Source of the DNA: CAZUMW01 sp964621615
GTDB lineage: Bacteria; Desulfobacterota; WTBG01; CAIYCZ01; CAIRTM01
Length of the DNA: 28,244 bases
Reading direction: 5' to 3'
Assembly: GCA_964621615.1 (NCBI GenBank)
Contig: CAZUMW010000053.1
Span: 1-28,244, forward strand
Part shown: positions 14,637 to 22,705 of the stretch, piece by piece
Layout: each line of letters begins with the position of its first letter
Numbering within the stretch: the first letter of the stretch is position 1
Position numbers and translations under genes: made by a program
Notes under the pieces: generated by a model
The model's input: the letters and a program-made list of their open reading frames with translations, nothing else
The model's database searches: none
What the model was told of the DNA's origin: nothing

Positions 14637-16148
14637 ATGAAAAGCACGGTATATAAAACAGCCATTCTCTGGTTTGCTCTTAGCGCTTTGTTTCCCCGGG
14701 GCTCTCTCGCGGACACCATTTATTTTAAAAACGGCGCTCGGCTTGATGTCAAAAAAATATGGCGTGAAGGCAAATCGGTAAAATGCAGACTCTATGGTGA
14801 TACCGTCAGCTACCCGCTTGGCACCATTGCCCGCATTGAAAAATCCCCGCTGCCCGGTGAGCCCGCCAGCGCGCATGACGGTGCCGTGCCTCAGCAGTCC
14901 CTGTCTCGCGCTGACACAAAAAACAGGGTTCCCGCGGATGCTGCACGGCTTCACAAAAAGGCGCTTGACTGTGCTGACCGCGGTGAGTGGCGCTCTGCTA
15001 TCTCACGGGAGCTTCGCGCTCTGGGCCATGCCCCGGAGGCGCCGGTTATTCGAACGACGCTTGCTGTGCTGTACAACGGGCTGGCGCTTAAGCTGCACAA
15101 AAAAGGCGAGCACGAGGAGGCGCTCGAGCAGCTCAGCATCGCCCGGCACTATGACCCCGAATCGCCCAGCATAAAAAGGAACACGGCAGCTATATATCTG
15201 AACATGGCCTCTGAAGCCATTCAGGCCAAAGACTACCGCACCGCGGAAATGTTTCTGGATGATGCCGCCCGCTTTGACAGCCGCAATCCGAACCTGCACC
15301 TCAACCGTGCGCACATCTTTTATCATCGCAATGAATATTCGGAGGCGCGATCATCGCTTCGCCGCGCTCTTTCCACCGATCCGGACAACACAGCTGCCCG
15401 GCAGTTTCTTCGCAGGCTGAGAAGCGACAGCCGTGTTGAAGCGGGCTTCAGCTCAGAGGATGAGGGTGAATTTATCATAACCTGCAAAGAGTCTGCTGAG
15501 CGGGACATACCCGAGATGGTGGCCAGCATTCTGCAGGATGCCTATCACTCAGCAGGCAGCGCCTTTGATATCTATCCGGAAAGCCCTGTTCAGGTGATCA
15601 TTTATCCGCCGCAGGACAGGGATTCCAGCGGCTACTTTGCCGACTGGTCTCCCGGTGTGTATGATGGCAAAATACGCCTCAGCGAAGATCTGTTTGATCG
15701 CCCCCTGCGCCTGAAAAAAACCATCTTTCACGAATATACGCACGTGCTGGTCCATATAGCGGGCGGAGCCCGCGTTCCCCTCTGGCTGAATGAGGGGCTT
15801 GCAGAATATATGTCGCGCTCTTACCAGAAACCATCCGGCCGCCGATCCCGCACCCGGCTTCTCGCCCGCGCTGCAAAACAAAAAGCGCTGTATCCCCTCA
15901 GCCACATTGCAGGGCTCGATATGGCTGCCCTGACACGTGCTTCACCTGAGTCTGTCGCCCTTGTCTATGCGGAGTCAGAATCATTTACCACCTACCTGAT
16001 TGAGCGTTTTTCGCTGCAGGATGTTCTTTTGCTGCTTCAGCATGTCAAAAGCGGGCTGACGATTGCTGATTCTGTGGAAACGCAGCTGCGCGACGAGCTG
16101 TCTGATCTTGAAAAAGACTGGCAGCGTGAGCTCAGCGGGGACGAATAA
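14637..16148 (+). CDS. Exported TPR protein with gluzincin (peptidase MA-like) domain
   Basis: This 503-residue protein has a signal peptide (residues 1-25, cut after LA in GSLADT), an SH3-like strand-rich segment (IYFKNGARLDVKKIWREGKSVKCRLYG), TPR repeats (about 105-265, e.g. HYDPESPSIKRNTAAIYLNMASEAI and NPNLHLNRAHIFYHRNEYSEA) and a C-terminal peptidase MA-type domain. The zinc motif HEYTH is at 365-369 and the third ligand is expected in NEGLAEY (Glu386 or Glu390). It should be a periplasmic or membrane-attached metalloprotease or a scaffold derived from one. The substrate is unknown. The start has only a weak ribosome site. The GH130 gene follows after 44 bases, suggesting an operon. Confidence 0.84.
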   Translation: MKSTVYKTAILWFALSALFPRGSLADTIYFKNGARLDVKKIWREGKSVKCRLYGDTVSYPLGTIARIEKSPLPGEPASAHDGAVPQQSLSRADTKNRVPADAARLHKKALDCADRGEWRSAISRELRALGHAPEAPVIRTTLAVLYNGLALKLHKKGEHEEALEQLSIARHYDPESPSIKRNTAAIYLNMASEAIQAKDYRTAEMFLDDAARFDSRNPNLHLNRAHIFYHRNEYSEARSSLRRALSTDPDNTAARQFLRRLRSDSRVEAGFSSEDEGEFIITCKESAERDIPEMVASILQDAYHSAGSAFDIYPESPVQVIIYPPQDRDSSGYFADWSPGVYDGKIRLSEDLFDRPLRLKKTIFHEYTHVLVHIAGGARVPLWLNEGLAEYMSRSYQKPSGRRSRTRLLARAAKQKALYPLSHIAGLDMAALTRASPESVALVYAESESFTTYLIERFSLQDVLLLLQHVKSGLTIADSVETQLRDELSDLEKDWQRELSGDE

Positions 16149-16192
16149 CAAAAACGTCTTTTTTCTGTCATCCTGAACATAAGGGGCAAAAA

Positions 16193-17161
16193 ATGGGCAC
16201 CACCAATAATCGTTCCGGCCATGAGCTGTTTACCCGCTATGAATGCAATCCGGTACTGTCAATAGACACATGGCCGTACAATGCCAATTCCGTTTTTAAT
16301 GCAGCTGCTGCTGAGATTGGCGGCAAAACCCTTCTGCTGGTCCGGGTTGAGGATTTTCGCGGCATTTCACATCTGACCGCCGCCCGAAGCAACGACGGGA
16401 TCACCGCCTGGAAGATCGACCCAAGCCCTACAATGCCTGCTCTCCCTGACACCCGCCCTGAGGAGCTCTGGGGGATTGAAGACCCACGCATAACCTATAT
16501 TGACGAGCTGGGAAAATGGGCGATATGCTACACAGCGTATTCAAAAAGCGGGCCGCTTGTCGCTCTGGCAACCACCGCCGACTTTCTCTCCTTCAGCAGG
16601 CTGGGTCCTGTCATGCCCCCTGAGGACAAAGATGCGGCGCTTTTCCCGGTTCGATTCAAAGGCCGCTGGGCAATGCTGCACCGGCCTGTGGCAACGCAGG
16701 GGCGTTTCGGCGCACATATCTGGGTTTCGTTTTCACCCGACCTTAAGCACTGGGGCGATCACACCACTATTATACTCGCCAGGGAAGGCGGATGGTGGGA
16801 CGCTAATAAAATCGGCCTCTGCACGCCGCCTCTTGAAACCGCAGAAGGCTGGCTGATACTGTACCACGGCGTGCGCACCACCGCTTCGGGCTCTATTTAC
16901 CGCCTCGGGCTGGCCCTGCTGGACAGGGAAGACCCCACCCGGCTGACCTACCGCAGCGATGAGTGGATATTCGGGCCAAAAGCTCATTACGAGCGGGAGG
17001 GCGATGTAGATGATGTGGTGTTTCCCTGCGGCTGGATTTTAAAAGAGGATACGATTCATTTGTACTACGGCGCAGCGGATTTCTGCATCTGTTATGCCTG
17101 CGCTAAGCTGTCCGAGCTGCTGGAATACATAACCCGATATCCGGTGAAAAGCAAACCATAA
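16193..17161 (+). CDS. GH130 family glycoside phosphorylase/hydrolase
   Basis: This 322-residue cytosolic five-bladed propeller enzyme matches GH130: NPVL near the start, FNAAAAEIGGKTLLLVRVEDFRG, the catalytic Asp97 in GIEDPRI, WWDANKIGLCTPPLETAEGWLILYHGV and the closing DDVVFPCGWILKEDTIHLYYGAAD. Family members phosphorolyse or hydrolyse beta-mannosidic linkages (mannosyl-glucose, beta-1,4-mannooligosaccharides, or beta-1,2-mannosides). I cannot name the substrate. ATG follows AAGGGG. No sugar transporter or other carbohydrate gene is next to it, so it may act on an endogenous glycan or storage compound rather than an imported sugar. Confidence 0.9.
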   Translation: MGTTNNRSGHELFTRYECNPVLSIDTWPYNANSVFNAAAAEIGGKTLLLVRVEDFRGISHLTAARSNDGITAWKIDPSPTMPALPDTRPEELWGIEDPRITYIDELGKWAICYTAYSKSGPLVALATTADFLSFSRLGPVMPPEDKDAALFPVRFKGRWAMLHRPVATQGRFGAHIWVSFSPDLKHWGDHTTIILAREGGWWDANKIGLCTPPLETAEGWLILYHGVRTTASGSIYRLGLALLDREDPTRLTYRSDEWIFGPKAHYEREGDVDDVVFPCGWILKEDTIHLYYGAADFCICYACAKLSELLEYITRYPVKSKP

Positions 17162-17179
17162 AAAAAAGCACCCTATAAG

Positions 17180-18955
17180 CTATTTCATCTTGCGCAGGCG
17201 AATCGCCTTGGGAGTTACCTCAACCAGCTCGTCGTCATTTATATAGGCAATGCAGTCCTCAAGCGTCATGTCCTTTGGCGCATTAAGAATAACATTGGCA
17301 TCCGAGCCGGCCGCTCGCACGTTTGTCAGTTTTTTTCCCTTTGCAGGATTTACAATCAGATCCCCCTCCCTGGAGTGCTCACCGATAATCTGCCCGGCAT
17401 ATACGCTTTCGCCCGGCCGGCAAAACATCGTGCCGCGATCCTGAAGGTTGAACATCGCATATGCCACAACGGTGCAGGCGTCCTTAACCACCAGCGCGCC
17501 GGTGTTTCGGTTGACAATATCCCCTGCCCAAGGGCCGTATCCTGAAAAAATATAATTCATAATCCCCATACCTTTGGTAAGCGCCATAAACTCAGAGCGA
17601 AACCCAAGAAGCCCGCGGGTGGGGATGGTGTATACAATGCGCGCCATTGCGCTGCCCTGATGCATCTCATGCAGCCTGCCTTTGCGGGCCCCGAGATTCT
17701 CGATGACAGCCCCCATATATCGCTCGTCGACATCAATAGTCAGCTCCTCGTACGGCTCGGTCGGAGAGCCATCTGCATCCGGCTTCATAATGACCTGCGG
17801 CCTGGTTACCTGGAACTCATACCCCTCACGGCGCATTTGCTCGATTAATATCGATATATGCAGCTCCCCGCGGCCGGACACCCTGAAGCCGGTTCGCTCC
17901 TCCAGAGGTTCAGCCTTCAGCGCAACATCGGCAAGCATCTCGCGATTGAGCCGCTCTTCAAGATGCCGTGAGGTTATGTAGGCGCCCTCCCTGCCGGCAA
18001 ACGGAGAGTCGTTGGGGATAAAGTTCATGGAGATGGTGGGCGGGTCTATCTCCATGGCAGGCAGCGGGCGGGGAGTATTCGGATCGGTAAACGTTACGCC
18101 CACCGTAACGTCATCCATGCCGGCCACGGCAACAATCTCGCCGGCTGAAGCCGACTCGACAGAAACCTTTTCGTTGCCCCTGAACCGGTACACCTTTGAT
18201 ATGCGCGACGGCACCAGCGAACCGTCTCGCAGCGCTACCGCTGTGTCCCTGTTTATATTAAGCGTACCTGCCGTGATTTTACCGATGCCCAGGCGGCCCA
18301 GATACGGCGAGTAATCTATCGAGCTCACCAGAAGCTGCAGCGGATCAGCAGGGTCGCCGCCGGGTGCGGGTATATGCGTAACAATCATGTTGCACAGCGG
18401 CTTCATCGACTCCGGCCTGTCCTGCAGGTTTTCCACCGCATAGCCGTCCCGGGCGGAGGCATAGAGCACGGGAAAATCGATAAGCTCCTCCGGAGCATCC
18501 AGGTTCACAAACAGGTCAAACACCTGATCGACAGCCCAGTCAGGCCGGGCGGCGGGCTTGTCGATCTTGTTTATAACCACTATAATGGGCAGGGACAGGG
18601 CAAGCGCTTTTTTGAGCACAAAATAGGTCTGCGGCATAGGGCCCTCCTGCGCATCGACCAGAAGCAGCGCGCCGTCTGCCATCTTGAGCACCCGCTCGAC
18701 CTGACCGCCAAAATCGGCATGGCCGGGCGTGTCGATAATATTGATACAAAACCCCTCGTAGGTAAAAGAGCCGTTTTTCGAGGCAATGGTAATGCCCCGC
18801 TCGCGCTCGAGATCGAGCGAGTCCATCAGCCGCTCAGCCACCCGCTGGTTTTCGCGAAACATGCCGCTTTGCCGGAACAGCTGGTCCACCAACGTGGTTT
18901 TCCCATGATCGACATGGGCAATAATGGCAACATTTCTCAGCTTATTCTGCTTCAC
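17180..18955 (-). CDS. typA: Ribosome-associated GTPase TypA/BipA
   Basis: This 591-residue translational GTPase acts on the ribosome under stress and low temperature. All G motifs are present: AHVDHGKTT (G1), RGITIAS (G2), DTPGHADFGG (G3) and NKIDKP (G4), followed by domain 2, EF-G domain III/V-like parts (GRGELHISILIEQMRREGYEFQVTRP) and the TypA C-terminal domain (GTMFCRPGESVYAGQIIGEH...NVRAAG). The start codon is GTG at 18955, which gives the conserved KQNKLRNVAIIAHVDHGKT opening; the ribosome site is modest (AGGCGG). It converges with the GH130 gene, leaving only 18 bases between stops and no evident terminator. Confidence 0.97.
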   Translation of the reverse strand: MKQNKLRNVAIIAHVDHGKTTLVDQLFRQSGMFRENQRVAERLMDSLDLERERGITIASKNGSFTYEGFCINIIDTPGHADFGGQVERVLKMADGALLLVDAQEGPMPQTYFVLKKALALSLPIIVVINKIDKPAARPDWAVDQVFDLFVNLDAPEELIDFPVLYASARDGYAVENLQDRPESMKPLCNMIVTHIPAPGGDPADPLQLLVSSIDYSPYLGRLGIGKITAGTLNINRDTAVALRDGSLVPSRISKVYRFRGNEKVSVESASAGEIVAVAGMDDVTVGVTFTDPNTPRPLPAMEIDPPTISMNFIPNDSPFAGREGAYITSRHLEERLNREMLADVALKAEPLEERTGFRVSGRGELHISILIEQMRREGYEFQVTRPQVIMKPDADGSPTEPYEELTIDVDERYMGAVIENLGARKGRLHEMHQGSAMARIVYTIPTRGLLGFRSEFMALTKGMGIMNYIFSGYGPWAGDIVNRNTGALVVKDACTVVAYAMFNLQDRGTMFCRPGESVYAGQIIGEHSREGDLIVNPAKGKKLTNVRAAGSDANVILNAPKDMTLEDCIAYINDDELVEVTPKAIRLRKMK

Positions 18956-19028
18956 AATACCGCCTGTCTATAGATTCGCACACCATGCACTTTTCAGGAT
19001 AAAAGACAAACATTATCCATGAAACTGG

Positions 19029-19067
19029 AAAAAAAACAAGCGGTAGTTGCATTAAGCGGTTTGCTTG
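19029..19067 (-). terminator. Possible terminator overlapping the regulator stop codon
   Basis: CAAGC (19063-19067 complement) and GCTTG (19037-19041 complement) can pair on the minus strand, ending directly at a run of eight U (19029-19036). The stem is only 5 bp with a 21-base loop, and it overlaps the stop of the 19052 gene. It would separate the regulator from typA. Confidence 0.35.
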
Positions 19068-20380
19068 AGATACGATCGCAGGCTTATTTTTTTGTTTTTT
19101 ATGCCGAGCTTTTTCCTGATGCTTTCCCGGTGTGTTTCGACTGTTTTTCCTGAGAGGTTTACCAGCTCCGCGATTTCCTTGGTGGTCTTGCCCCGCTTGA
19201 TCAGATTGGCAATCTGTGTTTCTGCGGGGCTCAGCAAAAGGTTCCGCTCGGTGATGTGGGCGGAAAAAGGGGATACAATATCAGACAGGTTCGACTCAAG
19301 TATTTCCAGATATGCTCTCTGACGATCGTCGCGCACCGCGTCTTTTAGCTTTTCGACATACGGCATCACCAGCTCATTGACACTTGCAAGCACCTTTTCC
19401 TCAAAGTCCTTGCGGTCGCGATCCCGCTGGTTAAGCAAAAACCGCAGCGCCGTGTTTGACTCTTCAAGGTTGACCGTACGCTGCTTGACTTTTTCCTCCA
19501 GCTCGTCGCGGGCTTTAATCAGTTGTTTTTCTGCCTGCCTTCGATCGGTAATATCGCGGCATATAGCTATGGTTCCGCGAAAATCGCCTTTTGTATCTTT
19601 CAAAAGCGTAAGGGTCGCTTCAACAGGCACAAGCATACCGTCTTTTCTGACAAAATACTGCTCGCACTTAAGCCTGCCGGTTTCAAACAGCTGGTTAGAC
19701 ACCGCTACCTGTCTGTCCTGAAACTCCCTGTCAATTCGGACGGTTTCACCGGTCGTGCAGGGAAATGTGCCCTCTACCATCGGCGCAAATTCAAGCAGAT
19801 ACCGGCCGGTAAGATCCCCGGGGCTGTCATGGCCGAGCAAATCAGCCGCTGCCTTGTTTACCGTTGCAATCCACCCGTTGAAATCGGTAATAACGATCGC
19901 GTCGCCGGAGTTGGCGAGCACGCTCTGATAGTCCTGCTCCATTTCCCAGATCCGCATCATTTCGCTGTTTTCGGCATCGCCTGCAGCTTCAGGGTCTGCA
20001 GAGGCCTCCCGCTCGATGATACCGGCCGCGCGTGCTATAGCGCCGTCTCTGTCTCTGAAAAGCACCGAGCGAAGTCGGACAGAGACAAGCGTGCCGTCTT
20101 TGTGTATCATGTGCATCGGCAGCGTTTTCTTTTCGGCACGATGAAAATAATACAGCCTGAGATTGATATTTGAAATACCGGCCATAATGTCAGGAGCTAC
20201 CCGGGATGTTTCAGCGGCGAGATCGATAAATTTTAATCGCGATACATCGGCTTCATCATAGCCAAGCATTTCACAGAATGCGGGGTTCGCTGCTGTCAGC
20301 GCCCCATCGGCATCGACAAAAAAAACACCTTCCGTAAGGGCGTTGAACACCGACGCCAGCGTATCGAAAGAATACTGCAC
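19052..20380 (-). CDS. PAS-PAS-LuxR-type orphan transcription regulator
   Basis: This 442-residue protein has PAS domain 1 (about 5-125), PAS domain 2 (about 145-280, ending ICRDITDRRQAEKQL), a coiled-coil linker (about 285-345) and a LuxR/FixJ-type helix-turn-helix (about 380-440: LSPAETQIANLIKRGKTTKEIAELVNLSGKTVETHRESIRKKLG). There is no receiver, kinase or GAF domain, so the PAS pair is presumed to sense the signal and act directly on the DNA-binding end. The start is GTG at 20380, after a strong GGAGGAGG ribosome site. It lies 43 bases after its paralogue, suggesting co-transcription. Signal and targets unknown. Confidence 0.9.
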   Translation of the reverse strand: MQYSFDTLASVFNALTEGVFFVDADGALTAANPAFCEMLGYDEADVSRLKFIDLAAETSRVAPDIMAGISNINLRLYYFHRAEKKTLPMHMIHKDGTLVSVRLRSVLFRDRDGAIARAAGIIEREASADPEAAGDAENSEMMRIWEMEQDYQSVLANSGDAIVITDFNGWIATVNKAAADLLGHDSPGDLTGRYLLEFAPMVEGTFPCTTGETVRIDREFQDRQVAVSNQLFETGRLKCEQYFVRKDGMLVPVEATLTLLKDTKGDFRGTIAICRDITDRRQAEKQLIKARDELEEKVKQRTVNLEESNTALRFLLNQRDRDRKDFEEKVLASVNELVMPYVEKLKDAVRDDRQRAYLEILESNLSDIVSPFSAHITERNLLLSPAETQIANLIKRGKTTKEIAELVNLSGKTVETHRESIRKKLGIKNKKISLRSYLKQTA

Positions 20381-20423
20381 TTGACTCCTCCTCCCGGGTA
20401 CCGAAATAGCGCGAGTACGACGG

Positions 20424-21740
20424 CTACACCTGCAGCAGATATGATCTGAGGTTTACTTTTTTGTTTTTTATGCCTATTTTTTTGCGAATATTATCCCGAT
20501 GCCGCTCCACGGTGCGCTCCGAGAGTTTGGCCATAGCGGCGATTTCACGGGTTGTTTTTCCCTGCCTGATCAGGCCCGCCACCCGTGTTTCAGCAGGCGT
20601 CAGATGAATGTGATCAAGTGATAGCTTTCTGATAAGGGGGGAAAGTATATCGGAAAGAGTCGATTCAAGGGCATCCACAAGCGCGTGCTGCTCTTGGTTA
20701 TCGCTGCACCGTTTCAGCTTTGCTATATAGGGCATAATAAGTTTATTGACGTTGAAAACCATTTTTTCCTCAAGCCCGCGCCTGTCACGGTCTCTTTCTT
20801 TCAGCAGAACCCGGAGCGCAGTATTTGCCTCCTCAAGGTCTGCGGTGCGCTCCCTGACCTTTCGCTCAAGCTCGTCGTGCGAGCTGCGAAGCGCCTCCTC
20901 CATGCGCTTTCGATCCGTTGCATCACGCACGGCAACTACCGCGCCGGTAACCGTGCCCCGGCTGTCCGAAAGGCATGAAAGATTAACATCTGCAATAAAC
21001 GTCGTGCCGTTTTTTTTGCGGTAAGCAGTTTCATAATTTTTCACATATCCCTTCTCCATAAGCTGTTCCGTAACCGGCGAGCTCTGCTCCGCATGAAGAT
21101 CGCCTGCATACAGCCGTGAGTAATGGGTGCCGATAAGCTCATTTTCACGGTAGCCGAGCATATCGCAAAACGTGTCGTTGGTCCGTATAATGACGCCTGA
21201 AAAGTCGGTAACAAATATGCCGTCTGCAGTCGTTTTGAAAATGTTTTCAAGAAATTCATGACCCTGTTTCATTTTCTGTTCCGCACGCTTCCTTTCGGTA
21301 ATATCACGAAACACTGCCAGCGCTCCGGTGCGCCTGCCCTTTTCATTGCGAAGCAGCGCTATGTTTCCCTCCACCGGCACCAGCTTTCTGTCTTTGCGGA
21401 TAAAATAGGCCTCGTTATTGCAGACCATACCTTTGTCAAACAGCTCCGCGGTCATCTTGACCCCCAAACGGTACAGCTCATCCCGGTCAATTATAACGGC
21501 CTGCCCGGTTGTCGACTCATACTCGCCGGAATCAAAATAAGAAAAAAATAAAACATTGCTGCCGAGAATTTCTTCGGCCGCATATCCCAGCATATCGAGA
21601 AATGCGCTGTTAATTCTTATTATGGCGCCGTCCCTGTCGGCAACGAGTATCCCGTCAAGGGATGTCTGGAGAATATTCTCCAGCGCCTTAACCGCAGTGC
21701 GCAGCTGCTCCTTTGTAAGATCCCGGTGCTCTTCTTTCAT
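20424..21740 (-). CDS. PAS-PAS-LuxR-type orphan transcription regulator (paralogue)
   Basis: This 438-residue protein shares its whole layout with the next gene: PAS 1 (about 15-150, ending VFRDITERKRAEQ), PAS 2 (about 160-280, ending VRDATDRKRME), a coiled-coil linker with TADLEEANTALRVLLKERDRDRRGLEEK, and a LuxR-type HTH (LTPAETRVAGLIRQGKTTREIAAMAKLSERTVERHRDNIRKKIGIKNKKVNLRSYL). The matching ends (IKNKK...LRSYL) show tandem duplication. It has an ATG start with only a distant GGAG. A good promoter is visible at 21787-21815, so this is the first gene of the pair. Confidence 0.9.
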   Translation of the reverse strand: MKEEHRDLTKEQLRTAVKALENILQTSLDGILVADRDGAIIRINSAFLDMLGYAAEEILGSNVLFFSYFDSGEYESTTGQAVIIDRDELYRLGVKMTAELFDKGMVCNNEAYFIRKDRKLVPVEGNIALLRNEKGRRTGALAVFRDITERKRAEQKMKQGHEFLENIFKTTADGIFVTDFSGVIIRTNDTFCDMLGYRENELIGTHYSRLYAGDLHAEQSSPVTEQLMEKGYVKNYETAYRKKNGTTFIADVNLSCLSDSRGTVTGAVVAVRDATDRKRMEEALRSSHDELERKVRERTADLEEANTALRVLLKERDRDRRGLEEKMVFNVNKLIMPYIAKLKRCSDNQEQHALVDALESTLSDILSPLIRKLSLDHIHLTPAETRVAGLIRQGKTTREIAAMAKLSERTVERHRDNIRKKIGIKNKKVNLRSYLLQV

Positions 21741-21786
21741 GTGCGGATGGGTGCTCCGGCTTGTAACAGGATATGGTTAGAGGAAA

Positions 21787-21815
21787 ATTATACGGTAAAA
21801 AAGGGGGCTACGCAA
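21787..21815 (-). promoter_or_regulatory. Predicted sigma-70 promoter of the tandem PAS-LuxR genes
   Basis: On the minus strand, TTGCGT (-35, 21810-21815) and a perfect TATAAT (-10, 21787-21792) are separated by 17 bases. Transcription would start near 21780, leaving a leader of about 40 bases before the ATG at 21740. Confidence 0.6.
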
Positions 21816-21888
21816 TGCCAAGTGCATCTACACACTCACATGAGATGTTTTCAGGTTGCGCGGCCTGCAGGGGGCACATGCCGGTTTA
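21814..21888 (+). CDS. Possible 24-residue micro-ORF with CxxC
   Basis: An ATG at about 21814, preceded by AAGGGGG at good spacing, opens a 24-codon frame with a CAAC pair (two Cys separated by two residues), ending in TAA shortly before the 36-bp palindrome at 21909-21944. It lies opposite the promoter of the PAS-LuxR genes. No plus-strand promoter was found. It may be chance; listed because the ribosome site and the following hairpin form a plausible small unit. Confidence 0.22.
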
Positions 21889-21908
21889 AGCTGCTAATTT
21901 CCGGCGGC

Positions 21909-21944
21909 CTGATACTCCCCGCAGCATGCTGCGGGGAGTATCAG
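21909..21944 (+). repeat. 36-bp perfect palindrome, terminator or cruciform
   Basis: The sequence is its own reverse complement over 36 bases: a 16-bp GC-rich stem (CTGATACTCCCCGCAG) around CATG. On the plus strand it is followed by the U-rich TAATTATTGTTCTTTA, so it could terminate plus-strand transcription; on the minus strand no U-run follows. Alternatives are a cruciform or a protein-binding palindrome. Confidence 0.65.
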
Positions 21945-21977
21945 TAATTATTGTTCTTTAGATAAACCATTATTGCA

Positions 21978-21995
21978 TCCGCACCGCCGTGCGGA
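21978..21995. repeat. Short GC hairpin downstream of the two-repeat protein gene
   Basis: TCCGCAC and GTGCGGA form a 7-bp stem around CGCC. It lies about 95 bases past the stop at 22091 on the minus strand. No U-run follows either arm, so its role is unclear. Confidence 0.3.
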
Positions 21996-22090
21996 GTATG
22001 AGCTGAAAGATTGCCATCAAAAACTCATCCGGCTTACAGCACAGCATTCCACAGCATTCATTCATACAATCGTACAGCACCGCCTCCGCA

Positions 22091-22282
22091 TCACTGATGC
22101 AGCAGCTTGTCAAATATATCACCTTCATCAAGGTGATGAGGAATGGGCTTTTTGCCTTTATGGCGTTTATCCTCATGCCCTTTGTCAGATTTTGTGTCCA
22201 TCAAAATTCTGAAAATGTTCCATTCCTCAATGTGGTGCGAGATAGGTTTTTTCGTGGTAAGAAAATCTTTAATACGTCCCAT
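22091..22282 (-). CDS. 63-residue protein with two copies of a KKPI-HH motif
   Basis: The product is small, basic and His-rich, with an internal duplication: KKPISHHIEEWNIFRILMD (11-29) and KKPIPHHLDEGDIFDKLLHQ (44-63), a shared pattern KKPI.HH..E..IF..L. The linker is Lys/His/Asp-rich. ATG at 22282 follows AAAGGGGGT at good spacing, and the repeat at protein level argues for a real gene. The second unit contains a perfect 8-bp hairpin (22118-22137). No family recognised, no signal peptide or membrane segment. The paired His and acidic residues could bind metal, which is inference. Upstream -10/-35 boxes are not clear. Confidence 0.5.
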   Translation of the reverse strand: MGRIKDFLTTKKPISHHIEEWNIFRILMDTKSDKGHEDKRHKGKKPIPHHLDEGDIFDKLLHQ

Positions 22283-22447
22283 AGCAAACCCCCTTTCAAT
22301 GAAAGGATGCCTGATTAAAGGTTCCTACTTTATAAATATGGGATGTTTCATAGGAAAATGCAATGGGAATATTTATTGCGTGCAAACTGTTTGCGCGCTA
22401 CAGACATATGTGTCCGGCTCACTGGTGTCCAAAATAATGTAACGAAA
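22283..22447. other. Non-coding stretch before the 217-bp element
   Basis: I see no gene here. It should contain the promoter of the 22091-22282 gene. A small palindrome GCAAAC-T-GTTTGC occurs at 22382-22394. Confidence 0.4.
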
Positions 22448-22664
22448 CCGGTTCGGGCGGGGCTCTGCAAAGCCCCCGCAACACGTGAAGAGGTTATGCA
22501 GCGGCATGTGCCGTTACATTTCAGTAGACACACGGCCCGGAGGAAGTTGCTGTTTGGAATAATCCCTGCAAAATGCCTGTTCATGAGTACAGTGAGCGGT
22601 ATCGGGCCGTCCATGAAGTGAGGTTTCATATGGCGGCGGCTGCGCAGAGACCCGCCCGAACCGG
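22448..22664. repeat. 217-bp element bounded by 21-bp inverted repeats
   Basis: The left end (22448-22468) and the inverted right end (22644-22664) agree at 20 of 21 positions, with core CCGGTTCGGGCGGG and final CTCTGC. Each end can also fold locally (e.g. GGGGCT/AGCCCC just inside the left end). The same 21-mer occurs inverted at 14497-14517 in the V-ATPase terminator, again with one mismatch. No open frame with gene character fills it and no target-site duplication was found. It may be a MITE-like or REP-like element, or a structured RNA. Confidence 0.6.
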
Positions 22665-22705
22665 CTTTTTCATTATGAGGAAATATTCATGAATAAGGAG
22701 AGGCA

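Noticed and set aside
19523..20173. 216-codon plus-strand frame opposite the PAS-LuxR gene
   Set aside because: Antisense to a gene with clear PAS and helix-turn-helix domains; no ribosome site or domain of its own.
21970..22176. Minus-strand frame of 68 codons with a Cys-rich end
   Set aside because: It starts inside the 63-residue gene with no ribosome site and has no family-like features; Cys-rich part may be chance.
22348..22629. Minus-strand frame of 93 codons across the 217-bp element
   Set aside because: It runs through the inverted-repeat element, has no convincing ribosome site and no recognisable domain; likely a chance frame in repeat DNA.
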